In this document: positions 12,892 to 26,639 of the stretch, in pieces | How positions within the stretch are numbered: position 1 is the first letter of the stretch | How the letters are laid out: each line of letters opens with the position of its first letter | From: Hyaloscypha bicolor E | Lineage: Eukaryota > Ascomycota > Leotiomycetes > Helotiales > Hyaloscyphaceae | Direction of reading: 5' to 3' | NCBI RefSeq assembly: GCF_002865645.1 | Contig: NW_020194512.1 | Location: 2,459,183-2,523,182, forward strand | Length of the DNA stretch: 64,000 nt | Position numbers and translations under genes: made by a program | Notes under the pieces: generated by a model | What the model saw: only the letters and a program-made list of their open reading frames with translations | Databases searched by the model: none | Told to the model about the DNA's origin: nothing

Positions 12892-15800
12892 TTACTTTCT
12901 CCTTTAAAATAAGCTTGTTCCCGAGCTTTATAAAAGCTATTAATTCATTTAATTTTATATTTTTTTCCTTTCTAAAATAAACTAGTATCTCAGATATAAA
13001 TATTATATATAAAAGGCCGGGGCCTTTACTATATAACTTAGGAGAGTTTATTATTATTTCTATATAATTCTGGACAAGTATTATTTTTTATATAATCTAG
13101 CTAATATTATAGGTTTTATAGAGGTTCTAGTATATTAATATTATTATTATAGAAACTCTATAAAACCAGAGAGCTATTACTTAATACTAAAACTAGATAT
13201 TATACTGGATTCTTATCCTAACTAACCTAATAAATTCTATACTTTAGCTTATTTCTTACTAGCTTGACTATAATAACCCGCTTAATACTATACTCTTATT
13301 TACTATTCTCTAGTATTAATAGGGGCAGTTCCGGATTTACTTAACCTAGTAAAGAATTCTAGGGATTTTTTTATAGCTTTTCTATATAAAAAACTAGGTA
13401 TATCTTTATAATTTCCGGCAGTTTTAGAAGAAATAAGTAGCTATACTATTCTAGAATCTTAAACGGGCCTTTTATTTAGTTCTCTAGCTTCCGGCTCAGA
13501 TAATTAGATTTCTAGTACTTTATAATAACTTATACTTTATTCCCGACTTTGAAATTAATTAGATAATAGTATTTATTAGCTTATATTATATATTATTCCT
13601 ATATTTACTCTATATAGCCTCGGGCAAGTTACTATAATTTATATAATTAATTTACTAATACTTTAGCTTTATTTCTATTTAGCTTCTTTTTAGGTGAATT
13701 AGCTTTAATAAAAGAGTTTCAGTCTAGTAAAATATAAGGCTTATAGCCCTTTTTAGTTATAAATAGAAACTAGCTAATAGTTTATACTAAAGAGAAACTT
13801 ATTAATAATTAATTATAGTAACCTATTTGTTTTAGTTATTCTAGTAATAGTTAATATATAGGTATAATCTCTAATTAAAATACTAATTAATAATCTCTAT
13901 TTATTTATCTATTTAGGGGTAATTAGCTATAAAGAGCTTGAGCTTTATACTAATTCTTATATAGAATTTGTTTCAAAAATCGGATATAAATTAGAGTTTC
14001 TAATCTAATATAATTATTTCTGAAATACCTACTTAGTATATTATATAAAGTAAAAATAGAGATACTAGCTATTTGACTATAATTATATCTTATATAGGAA
14101 TTATAATTAGATATTTAAATAAGTAATCTATAAATATAATAATTATATTATAGCCCGATTTACTTTCTAGATAGCTCTTGAAATCTATAGTAATATATTA
14201 CTAAAAGTAATTAGAAACTAGAAGGAAATAAAGTAAACTAGGCTTCTTATCTCTAGATATATATAATCTCCTATAAGTATAGTAATTACTATAATATTAA
14301 TTAATATTCTTACCTATAGATAGCTAGTAATATTACTTCTTTAATAGCTAATAGAGCTTTATATATCCAGAATATCTAGAAAAGAATTTATTATATATTT
14401 TATAAAAGTAGTTCGGGAGTTATTTCATTCTCTGTAATATAAAGTCTCTTATAATATAAAAGGAGGCTGTTTTATAATATCCAGATATTACTTTTAGCTT
14501 GGGCTATTATATATAGCTTTTCTAGATTCGGTAATATATAATTATTCTATAAAATCTTATTTATAAGTTATAAACTACTATATTTAATAGAAGCTTCTAA
14601 TAGTACTTCTATAGGGGCTACTATAGTAGAGTCTTCTAATAAAGCTTCTAATATAATATCTTTTTTTAAGGGAATTATATTTCTAATAGAGATATTCTCC
14701 TCTAGAAAGTCTTTAATATATATTTGGTTTTTAGAGCCAAATTCCGGATTAAGTAAGCCGACTTTATAGAATATTACTATAAGCTATAAGCTATAGATAA
14801 TTTCCGGATTAATCTTATCTTTAGGAAAAAGTACTTGAGTTTATAGCTTTCCTTTAATCTGGCTCTAAATATCTATTTTATCTTATTTTTATAATAAAGT
14901 ATTTATTTACTTATTCGATTTTCCAGAATAATATATAAGCTTGAAGTAATAGCAGAATAAGAGCTTAGCCTATCTAGCTTATTAAGAAAAGAGCTTCTTA
15001 GTAGTTATAAAATACTTTAAGATATAGTAATTAGAATAGACCTTAAAAAGAATATTCTAAAGGCTTTCTAGTTCAGCTTTCTATTTCTTTAGTACTTATA
15101 TTATAGCAAGTATTTCCTTATTATATATATTATAATTGAGCTTTATTAGAAGTATAGTTTTGGAAAAATAGGCTATAGGATACTAAAGGCCTATTTCTGG
15201 GTCTTATTAAGAAAGTAGGCTAGTAACTACTTTTTTAGATATATCTATTTCTATTATTATAGGCAGATCTAAATTATAGTATTATAAAACTAGAATAGAA
15301 ATTATAGCTTTCTTTAAATAGATAAAAGCCTCTTAATATTATTCAAACTACTTAAAGGAAATATTCTTTTTTATAAGTAAGGTAAAAGATTTAATAATCT
15401 GTTTATATTTTCTAATAAAGTATTTATAAAAGTTATAGAAGCCGAAAAAGAATTATATATTCTTAACTGTCTTTAGGAATTACTAGTTATATATTACTTC
15501 GACTTTATTAGAATCTATTTTAATACCAGATATAGAGATAATAAAGCCTAAGTATTTTATATATATAACTTTAAATTCCGATTTCTTAATATTTACTTAA
15601 AGGCTAGTAAGATATAAGTAATCTAGTACTTTTCATATATACTATTTATACTCTACTAGGTCTTCTAAGTAGATAAGAATATTATTAAGATATACTATAT
15701 AAAAGTTATTTAGATACTTGAAAAGTATATTATTTATATAGTATTAATATATAGCCAGGCTATTTATAAAGCCTTCCCAGAAAATATTATATTTATATAC

Positions 15801-18800
15801 TTTATAGTAGATATAGAATATTATTAGCTCTTAAGAATCCGGGTCTATAGCTATATAATAGAAAGCTTAATAGATATCTAATTTGGTATAAATCTTAGCT
15901 TTAGATAATTAACTTAAAGTCTTATTAATAAATAGAAGGGGATATTAATTCTTTCGGGTAATATTATTTAGATAATAAAAATTAATATAGAATTATAAAC
16001 CTCTATTTACTTTCTTTATAAAAAGAACTAGTAAAGTAAAGAGAGCCTAACTAGCTTTAATAAAGCTCTTAGCTAGATTATTTTCCAAGAAATACTTGAA
16101 TTCTAGAAGCTCTTAAATAGACTATTACTAGAAGAATTAATATCTAATACTCTTAGTTCCCTTTAGGCCTTTAATCTGAATTTTATAATTATATAGTCTA
16201 TAGAAAGAAAGAATATTAGATTTCTTCTTAGAGAAAACAGAAATATATTCCTTAAATTCCGGAAATAATATCCTCTATAGCTACTAAAGCTCTATTTCTT
16301 CCGGTTATTAATTCTCTGGGCCAGAAATAGCTTCTATTTTCCGAGCTTTAAGCTCTTTATTAATCTTATAAATAGAGATTTAACTAATAATATTATTTTC
16401 TCTCTTAGCTATATAATTAAATACTATAGAAATAAGAATAGCTAGATCTAATATTTACTTTTTATTAAAAACCTCTTTCTGCTTCTTTAGTTTTTACTTA
16501 AATATTATATCTTAATTAGGCTATAGAAGCTTCTTTTTTATAGTCTTATATAATTTCCTCTAATTAGTTTAAAAGAAGAAAAACTGCTTTAGAATAAAAG
16601 GTTTCCAGAAATAGCTTATAATAGAATCTTATTAATTAGTATTCTTTTAATATTTCTTATTAAATTACTTCTCTAGCTATTACTATAAAGTACTAATAAT
16701 ATAATTAAATTATATATATTTAGGCTTATTCTTTAGCTATATAAGCCTATATTTTCTATAATTAACCAGAATATTAATATATACTACCTATTTCCTACTA
16801 AAAATAATATTATAATCTCTAAGATTTAGGATAATTATAGATATATTAATACTTTATTTATTAATTAGAAATAAGACTTCTATATATTTTTTAGTAAACT
16901 CAGCTAGCTTTCCGTTAAAACTATATATAGTATAGGATAAGGGAAGAAGCTATAGTTCTATCCCTAAAAATCGCTCTATAAGCTAAGTAAGCTTTATATT
17001 AATAAAAGTATAACTATTAGCTTTAGTATTAATAAGGGAAAAAGACTTAATTCTTAATTTATTTATATTAATAATATAAAGTATTATAAAAGTATTTCCT
17101 TTTATTAGATAAGTTAAGTTAATCTCTACTAAATCCATACTATAAGCCCCTAAAATAAAGACTTTCTTTAGAAATACTTATTTCCCGGTTTTATACCAGA
17201 ATTAGAGCTCGAATTCTCTAAATACTTTACTAGAATAGTATATTCTAGTAGAATAGAAACTAAACCCGGCTTAATTCTAGAAAGAGCTATCTTGGTTTTC
17301 TTATTATATAGAATTAGATAGTATCTAATATAGTAGCTAAACTTATTATAGTTATAGTACTTAATAGTTAAGAGATTCTCGGTCTTTATAGGATATTACT
17401 TATATTTATAAGAGAATATATACTTAATAAAAGTAGTTAATATAGGCTTCTTGGGTTCCTTTTTAGGAATATACTTCTTAGAAATATATAAGGATATAGT
17501 ACCAGAAATAAACTTGGCTGAAATAGTTCTTATCTTCTTATACTTCTTAGTTTTCTTATATATAGCCTTAATATACTAATTATTAGTAGTATAGTACTAA
17601 GTAAAGCAAGTAGTATTAATAGAAGAATTATTATAGTATATATATACTAACTTCTAAAGCTTTAGTAAAAGCTTCTTATTTAGTTTATACTTAATATTTT
17701 AAAGACTAATACTGCCTTTTATAGATAGTTATAAGAAGAGAATATAAAACTCCTGAAATACTTAACTAGAGTATATTTAAAGCTTACTAAAGTTATAATA
17801 AGTATTCTATATTTTATTAGGGTTAGAATATAGCTTCTTTAGATAGAAATAGAGCTCTAAAAGCTAATAGTACTAATTCGGACTATCTTTATTTATATAA
17901 GAATTAGTTAGAGCAAGAGTATTACTAGTAAATCTACTAGAAATATAAATAATCTTGAGATTCTCTAAGAAATATAAATTAGTATTTCCTTATAGCTTAT
18001 TCTTAATCTAAACTAGCCAGTTATTAAAAATAGTATAATCTCTAGTAAAGAGAATTAGATCTGGAAGCTTAGTAACTCTAGTATTTCTAAAGGAAATATA
18101 AGATATAGGAGATCCTGAATAGAAATAAGCAGGAGATAGTTCGGAATTCTTTTGAGAGGAATTCGGAATAGCTAGAGTAAGTAGAATAGAAGTAGTTAGA
18201 GCTACTATAAGCCAATCTACTATAGCTATATAATATTTGACTTTATTCTTAAGCTTAGTATTATAGAACTTGGTATTCTCGAAAATAGCTTTATTATAAC
18301 TATAAGTATTCTTATATGAAATAGCTCTTTAAATATTCTTCTAATAGCTTTTTATAATAATATTAATATCTAAGAGCAAAGTATTAAGTTCCTTGGCCTA
18401 TTTATATAACTCTCCAGTAGTAATATAGTCTTTAGTCTCTAGAAGCTTTATAATAAAAGCAGAGGGTTTTATTTCTATAGACTTATTTATAAATTCTTTA
18501 GAAATACTAATAGAATATTTAGTTTAGGAAGGGCTATTAATAGAATAACCTGAACTAGTAGGAGCTTTACCGGAAGCCTTAGTAGAAGTTAATATAGTTT
18601 CTGGTTATATAATATTCTGGGAAATTAACCTATTATACTTTTCCTCTATTATATTCTTTCTAGTAGTTTTATTACTAGTATATATATAGGGCCTATAAAG
18701 TTATAGAATAGTAGTCAGATTATTGGCTTATATATATCTATTGCTTTAGAACTTAATTAAAGAGTAGCCTTTATTCGAGGTTCTTTAATTTTCGGGTTTT

Positions 18801-19015
18801 TCGGGAGCATTTCTAATATACTACTAGTATATATTTATAAAGATATAAATATCTAATTCCTCTAAGGATTCTAAAGCTTTTCGCTTTTATTATTCTGGAA
18901 TCTATTACTTATATTTCTGAGATTCTATTATCTTAGTAGTATCTATATTACTAATAGTTCTGAATTAGTTTATTTAAAATCCTCTATAGAATTAAAGAAA
19001 GTAAGCTTTAAATAC

Positions 19016-19288
19016 TATTACGGGTATAGTATTTAGGGCTTGGAAAGCAAGATAGAAGGTCCCTTATAAAGACAATTCAAAGCTAAGAAAGGGAAAACTA
19101 GAATATAGAAGGCTATAAAGAAGTATATATATCCTATAGTATACTAGTCCCGAAGGGGCTAGCCTTCTAAATACCTCTAGTATATTTCAAGTATACTTCC
19201 CTAGTAAGGCAGTTATATTACGTATATCTAGAAGGCATCTGGTATCTGGCAAGGCATCTCAGATACCGGGCATCTGGGAATTGTAATA
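19016..19288 (-). repeat. Gypsy 5' LTR (273 bp)
   Basis: Starts TATTACGGGTATAG and ends GAATTGTAATA. Same length as the partner at 12,619-12,891. Shared unmutated words include CTAGTCCCGAAGGGGCTAG (an imperfect palindrome at about 19,144-19,162) and AAGGCATCTCAGATACCG. With - strand coding, the primer-binding site should lie just below 19,016. Confidence 0.9.
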
Positions 19289-22200
19289 TTTTTTAGCTTT
19301 AAATTATTAAAATAAAAATAGTTTAATTATATCTTTTAGGTTCTAGATCTTATATTTATAATATAATTTAAAGTTTATTTATTTTTTAATTTTATAAAGA
19401 ATTTAAATAATATTTATTTAATTAGTTTTTAATAAATATAAATATAATATATTATAATTAATTTTATATTAATTAACTAATATTAGAATAAAAATAAGCT
19501 CTAAAATAATTAAATAAAATGCCTTAGACTAGCTAGGCAAGCAAATAAGCTAGTAATCTTATTATTAAAAAAGATTTATAAGAAAGCAAGTTCTAAAATA
19601 ATTAAATAAATTAAAAAAAGCTATAATATAAAATATTACTAATATATTACTAGAAAATAAACTATAGCCTCTTATTAAGTCTTTTAAGAAATTCAAATAT
19701 CTTATTAATACTTATAATAAAAAAGAGATTCTTTTTTAGAAAAAAAAAGAAAAAAAGAAACTTATTTTATTAAAAACAAAGTTTTAACGAGCCCATTCTT
19801 ACTAATCTATATAATATAAGGCAATTTCCTTACTAAGAACTACTAAAGGAAATTCCTAACTTTTTGAACTATTACTTAATTTATTCTAGTATTATTAATA
19901 AATAAATTTAACTATTTCTATATTATATACTTTAGTTTAAAAGAAAAACAATAAGTAGTTATCTATTAAAAGCAATATAAAACTATTAACTTGAATTTAG
20001 CAAGGCCTGAAAATGGGCCTATAGAATACAGACTAGTAAGAATGGGCTCGTAAGTATTACGAGGCCTGATTTCTGGGCTTAGAAAATATAGTAAAGTGGC
20101 TCTTATTTCGAGAATTCTAAATTATAGAAAGAAGCTCTTAAGTATAAGAGCTTTAGTATTCTAAATACTAGTACAGCCACATGCGTTATTATAGTCACGT
20201 GACGCTAAATTTATTAGTAAAGCAATAGAGTATAATATTAAGAGTTATTTCAAAATTTAAAAGCTTTATATAAAGAAATTATTTAGCTAATTCTAAAAAC
20301 ATATAATATTCTTATTTATAATAAGAATTATTATAATTAGCTAAAAGAAATTAAGTATGTTTTATAAAAATAAAATAAATTATTATTAAGAAACTTATTA
20401 TATAACTTATAGGCTTTCTAATATCTAATTTTTTTACTTTTAAAAAAATATTTAATTAAATTTTTTAATTCTTTTATTTTTAAAAATATAATTAAAATAA
20501 TATTATATTAATAATTAGTTAATTTAAAATTAAAATAAGTTTTATAATAACTTTAATACTTACTAAATAAAAAACTTTAAAATTATTTATATTTTTAATT
20601 ATATTTTTAATTATATTTTTATATTAATTTTTCTTTATTTAAATTAAAATAATTAATATATATATATATATAAGATTATTAAAAAACTATATATTTATTT
20701 AAAGAAACTATATAATTATTCAAATAAGAAATATAATATTTAATAAGTATTTAAGAAGCTATTAATAAAGAAAGGCTAAATTTTTTAAAAGTTTTATATT
20801 TTATTTCTAAAATATATAATAAACGAAAATATTAACTTATAAGATTTTAAAAATAACCTAAATAATAAGCTTATCTAGAAGCTATAAAAGACTATAATTA
20901 TATATTATAATAATTCGGCTATTTATATTATAAAGTTTATATAATATTATATTATAATTAAGTTTATTATTTTAAAGCCCGAATTCTTTAATCTTAAATA
21001 TTATAATTATAATAAATTTAATTATATATCTAGAAATTATTTAAGACTCAAAATAAAGTATATAAAACAAATTTTAGTAACTAAGCTAGTAATACTTATT
21101 ATAAGTAAAATATTTAAGAATATAAAATAAGGAAATTATAAGATATTTATTAGTAAATAATAAAATAATAAAATAAATTAGTGAGTTATAAAACTATAGT
21201 ATTAAATTTAGTATAGAACTAATCTTTATTTCTTTTATAAAGTTCAGGGAAGCCTTTATTATATAGAGAACTATAAGCCTAAAGCCTATAATATAATTAG
21301 TAATAAGATAATAATATAAAAGAATTACTAATTTCCCTAATTAATACCCGAGATTTATTATATATAATTCTATATATATTATAATTATATTTCTTTCTAG
21401 GAATCTTATCTATAAGATTTATTAATCTATTCTAGTAAAACATTTAATTAATTAATTATTTAATTAAGATAAATTTCTAATATCTTAGAAAGTAGTTTTA
21501 CTAATATAATCTAAATAATAGATATAAAAATCGTCTAATTAAATCAGGGCTAAATAAGCGAGAAGAAATAGTAATTATATTTCAGATATAGGGGCTAGCT
21601 AATAATTATAATTTCGTTTAGAAATTAAATATTTTAATTAGTTTAATCTAAAATACTAAAGTATTATTTTATAAAATTAATACTATTTATTAAATCTTGT
21701 ATTAGAATAATCTGAATAGCTTTATAAAAAGAATTTAATAAAATATTTATATAAGAAACTTATATAAATATTTCTGAGATTCTAGAGATTATTTATAAAC
21801 TCCTGAAAATATATATTAATTAATTATACTAATTTCCGATTAGAACTAGTATAAAAACTAATAATTAATTCAAGTAATTCTTTATTTTTATAAAAGAACT
21901 TCTTTATATTACTATATATTCTTTTCTTTTCTAATAACTATATATATAATAACTTCTTTTATTATTACTTTCTAGCCTCTTTTTTTAATTTTTTTTCAAG
22001 TTTTTTCTAATTATTTTTAATTAATTCTATAATATTTTTTGGCTTTATTATTTACTAATATTATTAATTTCCTAAATTCCTAAACCTAAAATAAAAGAAT
22101 TTATAAAAAATTCCAGTATCTTTCTATTTCCTCTAATATTACTACCGGTTATAATACTAGACTTTATTTTTTCTTTTTATCTTTAATTTTCTATTCTATA

Positions 22201-25200
22201 TTATTTAATTTCTTAACTTTAGAAACTTAATACTTTTAAACTATTATTTTCTTTTATTTTCCGGTATTTTTAAAAATAAAATAATTATAATAATATAAGT
22301 ATTCTAATTATCTTTAGAATTAGTAAATCTTTTATTCTATAAACTATTACTTCTATATATAATTTTTATTTTTATTTTTACTAAAAATAATTAACTAAAT
22401 AGAATCTTTAGAATTTCTTTAACTAGAAAGAATATATTTTCGTATTTTATTCTATTTATAATTTTAGTTCTAAGCTTTATTATTTTTATAAATTCAAATT
22501 TAGCTCTAATAATAGTCTATATTTAATAATTTATAATATTATATATTATTTTACTAATATTTCTAAAGATCTTTTTAGAAAAAATATTAACTTTAATTCT
22601 AATATTAATTATTTTTTTATATTTAATATTTTCTTAAGATTCTCGAAATATAAATTAAAAATATAAAAATTATATAATATATTTATAAGCTAGTAATATT
22701 CAAATATTAATATTATTACTTTTAAATTAAATAATCTTATTAGTATTAGATATCTGAGCTAGTATTTCTAATTTCTTAAATATTTTATTTATTATATAAG
22801 CTATAGCTACTAGTTTTATAAATTTTCTAATATATTTAATTATATTTAATATAATAGTATTTCTTATTTATAAAATAATAAAATAAGAAATATTATTTTT
22901 TATTTATTAGTTTTAAAATATAATAGCTAGATTTGGTATTTTTAAAATATTAATAAGTATTTTTATTTCTTTCTAAATTTTTAGAAATAAAATAATTACT
23001 TTTTTTAGTAATTTTATTAGAATATTATTAATTTTAGAAGTTTTATATTTATTATAATTAAAAGTATATTAGATTTTTAATTTATTTTATTTATTTCCGA
23101 AAATATTAATATTTATATTTTTAGCTAGGCTATTTCTTTATTTATTATTTCTTAGAATAATATTTTTCTGGCCTTTTATATAGAATAGCTTTTCTTTTAT
23201 TCTAGCTTATTTTTAGAAAACTTCTTTAGCTATTTTTATTTTTATTTTTTTTATTAATAAGAAACTTATTATAGTATTAATAGAAATATTATTTATAGCC
23301 AAATCTTAATACTATTTATTAATTCCAGAACCTGAAATATTAGTAATTCTAATATAATTTCCTTTAAAATAAAATAGCTATTTAGATTTCCTAAATATAA
23401 CTTATTTGCTTTTATATATAAATCCCGATTAGCTAGTTCTCTTATTTCTTTCTTATTTAGTAAACTAGATATCTTTTATTATTTTCTAGATATTTTTAGA
23501 TTATATTTTTAAGTTATAATTAAATTCTTTTCTTTAAACTTAGGAAATAATTTAATTAAACTACTAGTATTTACTAGTAAGGAAAAAGGAAATACTTTTT
23601 TATTTAGGCTTAAATAGCTCTTTATATTATTTTCTATTAAATTAGTAAATATATTTATAATTTATAAGTTCTTTTATTAATAAATAATAGAACTAAAAAA
23701 TATAAATATATTCTAAATTAATAATATTATTTTTATTTCTATTATAATACTTATAGTAAATTTATTTTCTTAATTTTAGAGCTATATTATAGGTTATATT
23801 AATTTGAATAGTATTTTCTAATTATATTTAAAACTAATTTTCTCTAGAATATAATTATCTAGATTCTTTATTTATTTTAGCTTAACTATTATAGCTATTA
23901 TAGTATTTTCTATAACTATTATTATAACTTCTAATATATTTTTTCTGAAAACCCGAATTATATTTACTAGGCTATTAATACTATTATTTCTATTATAATT
24001 AGCTAAATTATATAAATAGGCTATAAATATCTTCTCGAATTATAATAGTAATTATATTAAATTATTTTTATAGATTTTCTTAAATTATAATAGTAATAAA
24101 TAGTTTTTCTAGATTTCTTATTAGCTAGTTAATATTATTTTTCTTAGATTTATTACTTTTAATAGATTTTATATAATTAGCTATAGGCTAAATTTTCTTT
24201 TTACTTATATCTATAATAGCTTTAGGAAATATAATAAAAGAAACTAGTAAAAAATAATTATTTTCTGGTTTGGGAACTATATTATAAATTACTATATTTA
24301 AGTATTCTTATTTAAATCTAGATATATTTAAATTATTAGTAATATTAAAACAATATTTCTTTTTTTTATATTAATAAGATATTATTATCTTCTTATATAT
24401 CTTATTATATTTATAAGTAAAAATATTCGTAAACTTAAAGTTTATATTCTTAAGAATATAATTTCTTACTAAAATAAATAATTCTCTTATAAATTCTTAA
24501 TATTAAATAATTTTAATTATTTTTTTCCTCTTTAATAACTTCTTTAATACTTTATTAAATATATTAATATAAGACTTAGAAGAGATCTTTCTATTCTGGG
24601 CTTATATAATAATCTAATTAAAAAAATTATAACTAATTTTAAGTATTTCCTAATTATATTTTCGGAATTCCTTTAATAAAGCCTTAAAAAACTTGGTTTT
24701 CTAGTAATTTCCTAGATTATTAGTATAGTATTCTAGTATAGCCTTAATTTAATTCTTATAAATAAGAAAGATATAATAAATAATTCTCTTTTTCTTAATA
24801 TTATTAGAAATATAATAGTTTTTATATATATTTATATATTATTTTAAGAATATAGAAATATTATTTCCCTAAAACTATAGTATTTTAGGAGCTTCTATAA
24901 GTAGTAGGTTTAAATCCGGTATTAGTATATACTTATTCTTAGTTATATTAATTTTAATAATTTCTTTTATAACTAATTATAGAGTTTTTATACTTGAGAC
25001 TTCTACTAATAAGATTTCTAAAATACTAACTTTCTATTTAAATATATTTTTTAGTATAGGAATCGGGATTTGAGAGAAACCGGTTAATAATAATAGATAT
25101 AGTTTAGGTTCGAGTTTTAATATTAGTAGTAATAAGGTAATAGTTTTTCTAGTCTTATTCTTATTATTTATATTCTCTTTTCTATTCTATTAGCTTAATA

Positions 25201-25944
25201 TCTATAGTATTTTTTTTTAATTTTACTAAACTAAATATATTTAATAATACTATTAAAGATAATAATAAATATAATAAATATAATTTCACTAATTTCTCTT
25301 ACTTTTCTGAATTCTTTTTTTTATCTTTATTTAGTATTCTTTTCTTTCTCTAGAAGCTTCCCTAGATTATTTATATAATTTCTTATTTCTAATTTCTTTT
25401 TAATTCTTATTTCTGGTTCTTATTTACTATTTTACTTGAAATTAAGGGCATTTCCTAATTCAGGTATTTTTTTAGATTTAAAAGCAAGCTTTATTACTAA
25501 AATTAAAGCTATTTTAATTCCGGCTCTTATTATAACTAAAAATAATATATAAATTAATAATATAACTTTATTTCCGAGTACTAAAGTCTATTTCTAATTA
25601 AGGTCTAACTTATATTATTTTAATATAATATTTCTTATTTTATTTCTTCTATTTCTTTTCCTTTTATAATTAGCCTTTATTCTTACTATTTTTATATATT
25701 ATACTAGTAATTATATCTTATAGCTAACCCGTATCCAAATTACTAGATATATCGGAAATTAATATAAGATACTAAGATTAATATTTATATATTTTTAATA
25801 TTTTAGCCTTAAGCTTAAGGTATTATAATAGCTCTTTTCTTTCTAAATTTACTAAGTTAATAATCCGCCTTATAGAAATCTCTCAGAACTTTATAAAAGT
25901 ATTACCTTAACTATAAAATTTCGATTTTCCCTATATTACTTATT
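19289..25944. repeat. Unassigned RIP-degraded repeat sequence with one GC-richer islet
   Basis: AT-rich throughout, with no intact ORF. At 20,000-20,205 a GC-richer islet holds the words AGGCCTGAAAATGGGCC and AGGCCTGATTTCTGGGC about 60 bp apart, and a 10-bp palindrome GTCACGTGAC at 20,194-20,203. The - strand of about 22.9-25.2 kb reads as Lys/Asn/Ile-rich with scattered stops, possibly a transposon ORF. It would share an element with the LTR-like repeat at 25,945-26,255, but I cannot name a domain. Confidence 0.5.
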
Positions 25945-26255
25945 ATAAAATATATGAGAAGGAAATTATAATAAGACAAAAACCTATATAAAGTATATTA
26001 GAGTATAAAATATAACTTAATAATAAAATAATAAGATTAAAAGTATAAATAGTAAAGTATAAATAGTATATAGTATATAAAAGCTTAATTAATTAAATAT
26101 AGAAGAGAAATTATTATCTAGAACTATAGAAAAACCAGCTTTCTTATATAATTCCCGCAAGTCACGTGCAAAAGGCCCTAGCCTTTACTATATAACCAAA
26201 ATATTAAAACTATTAAAACAAAGCAATTTTAATAGAATACGGCTTGCTATACCAT
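25945..26255 (-). repeat. Right copy of the inverted repeat family
   Basis: Reverse complement matches 12,275-12,575. This copy is less RIP-mutated, retaining GTCACGTG at 26,161-26,168 and AAAAGGCCCTAGCC. Read on the - strand it has TATATAAGCCCG upstream of the shared block, which would fit a TATA box inside an LTR. Flanking sequence to 26,330 has two more CACGTGA words (26,296 and 26,315), 19 bp apart in a short direct repeat. Confidence 0.7.
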
Positions 26256-26639
26256 ACTATATACGGGCTTATATACTAGCTAAGCGAAGTCGTAACACGT
26301 GACTCAAGTCATAACACGTGATCTCGACTTATACTTCCTGACTTTAACTTTATATATCTAGTTAGTTCTAGTCTAACCTCTATTAGTATTATATATTATA
26401 ATAATTATAATAATAAAAGTAAGATTTTTAAGGAAACTTTAATAAGATTTAAGCAAAGTAGCTATAATAGCTTATATATTTTTAAGATTATATATTTTTA
26501 AATTTTCTTTTCTTTATTTAATAAAATATTAAATTTAATTACTTATATAAAAATTTCTAAAAATAGCCTTATAAAATTTATTAAAAATTTAATAGAGAAT
26601 TAAATAGATTAATAGGAATTTAAATAATTACTTTATTTC

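Larger units (their letters stand above)
12619..19288 (-). mobile_element. Complete Ty3/gypsy LTR retrotransposon, RIP-inactivated
   Basis: Two 273-bp direct repeats (12,619-12,891 and 19,016-19,288) flank about 6.1 kb. TTTTT precedes the left LTR (12,614-12,618) and follows the right one (19,289-19,293), a candidate 5-bp target duplication but weak in AT-rich DNA. Coding is on the - strand, 5' to 3' from right to left: a Gag CCHC zinc-knuckle relic near 17,320-17,359 with cysteines now tyrosine; a protease relic at 17,001-17,036 reading LINTKANSYTFI (ancestral D-S/T-G); and reverse transcriptase at 15,669-15,692 reading YLNNILIY (ancestral YLDDILIY). Protease-RT order with a 5-bp duplication fits Ty3/gypsy. 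Integrase should lie at 12.9-15 kb. All frames carry many stops, so it is inactive. Confidence 0.9.

Noticed and set aside
12996..13040. Similarity of a GGGGCCTTTACTATATAAC word inside the gypsy to the inverted repeat family
   Set aside because: Only about 20 bp match; too short in AT-rich DNA to show common origin.
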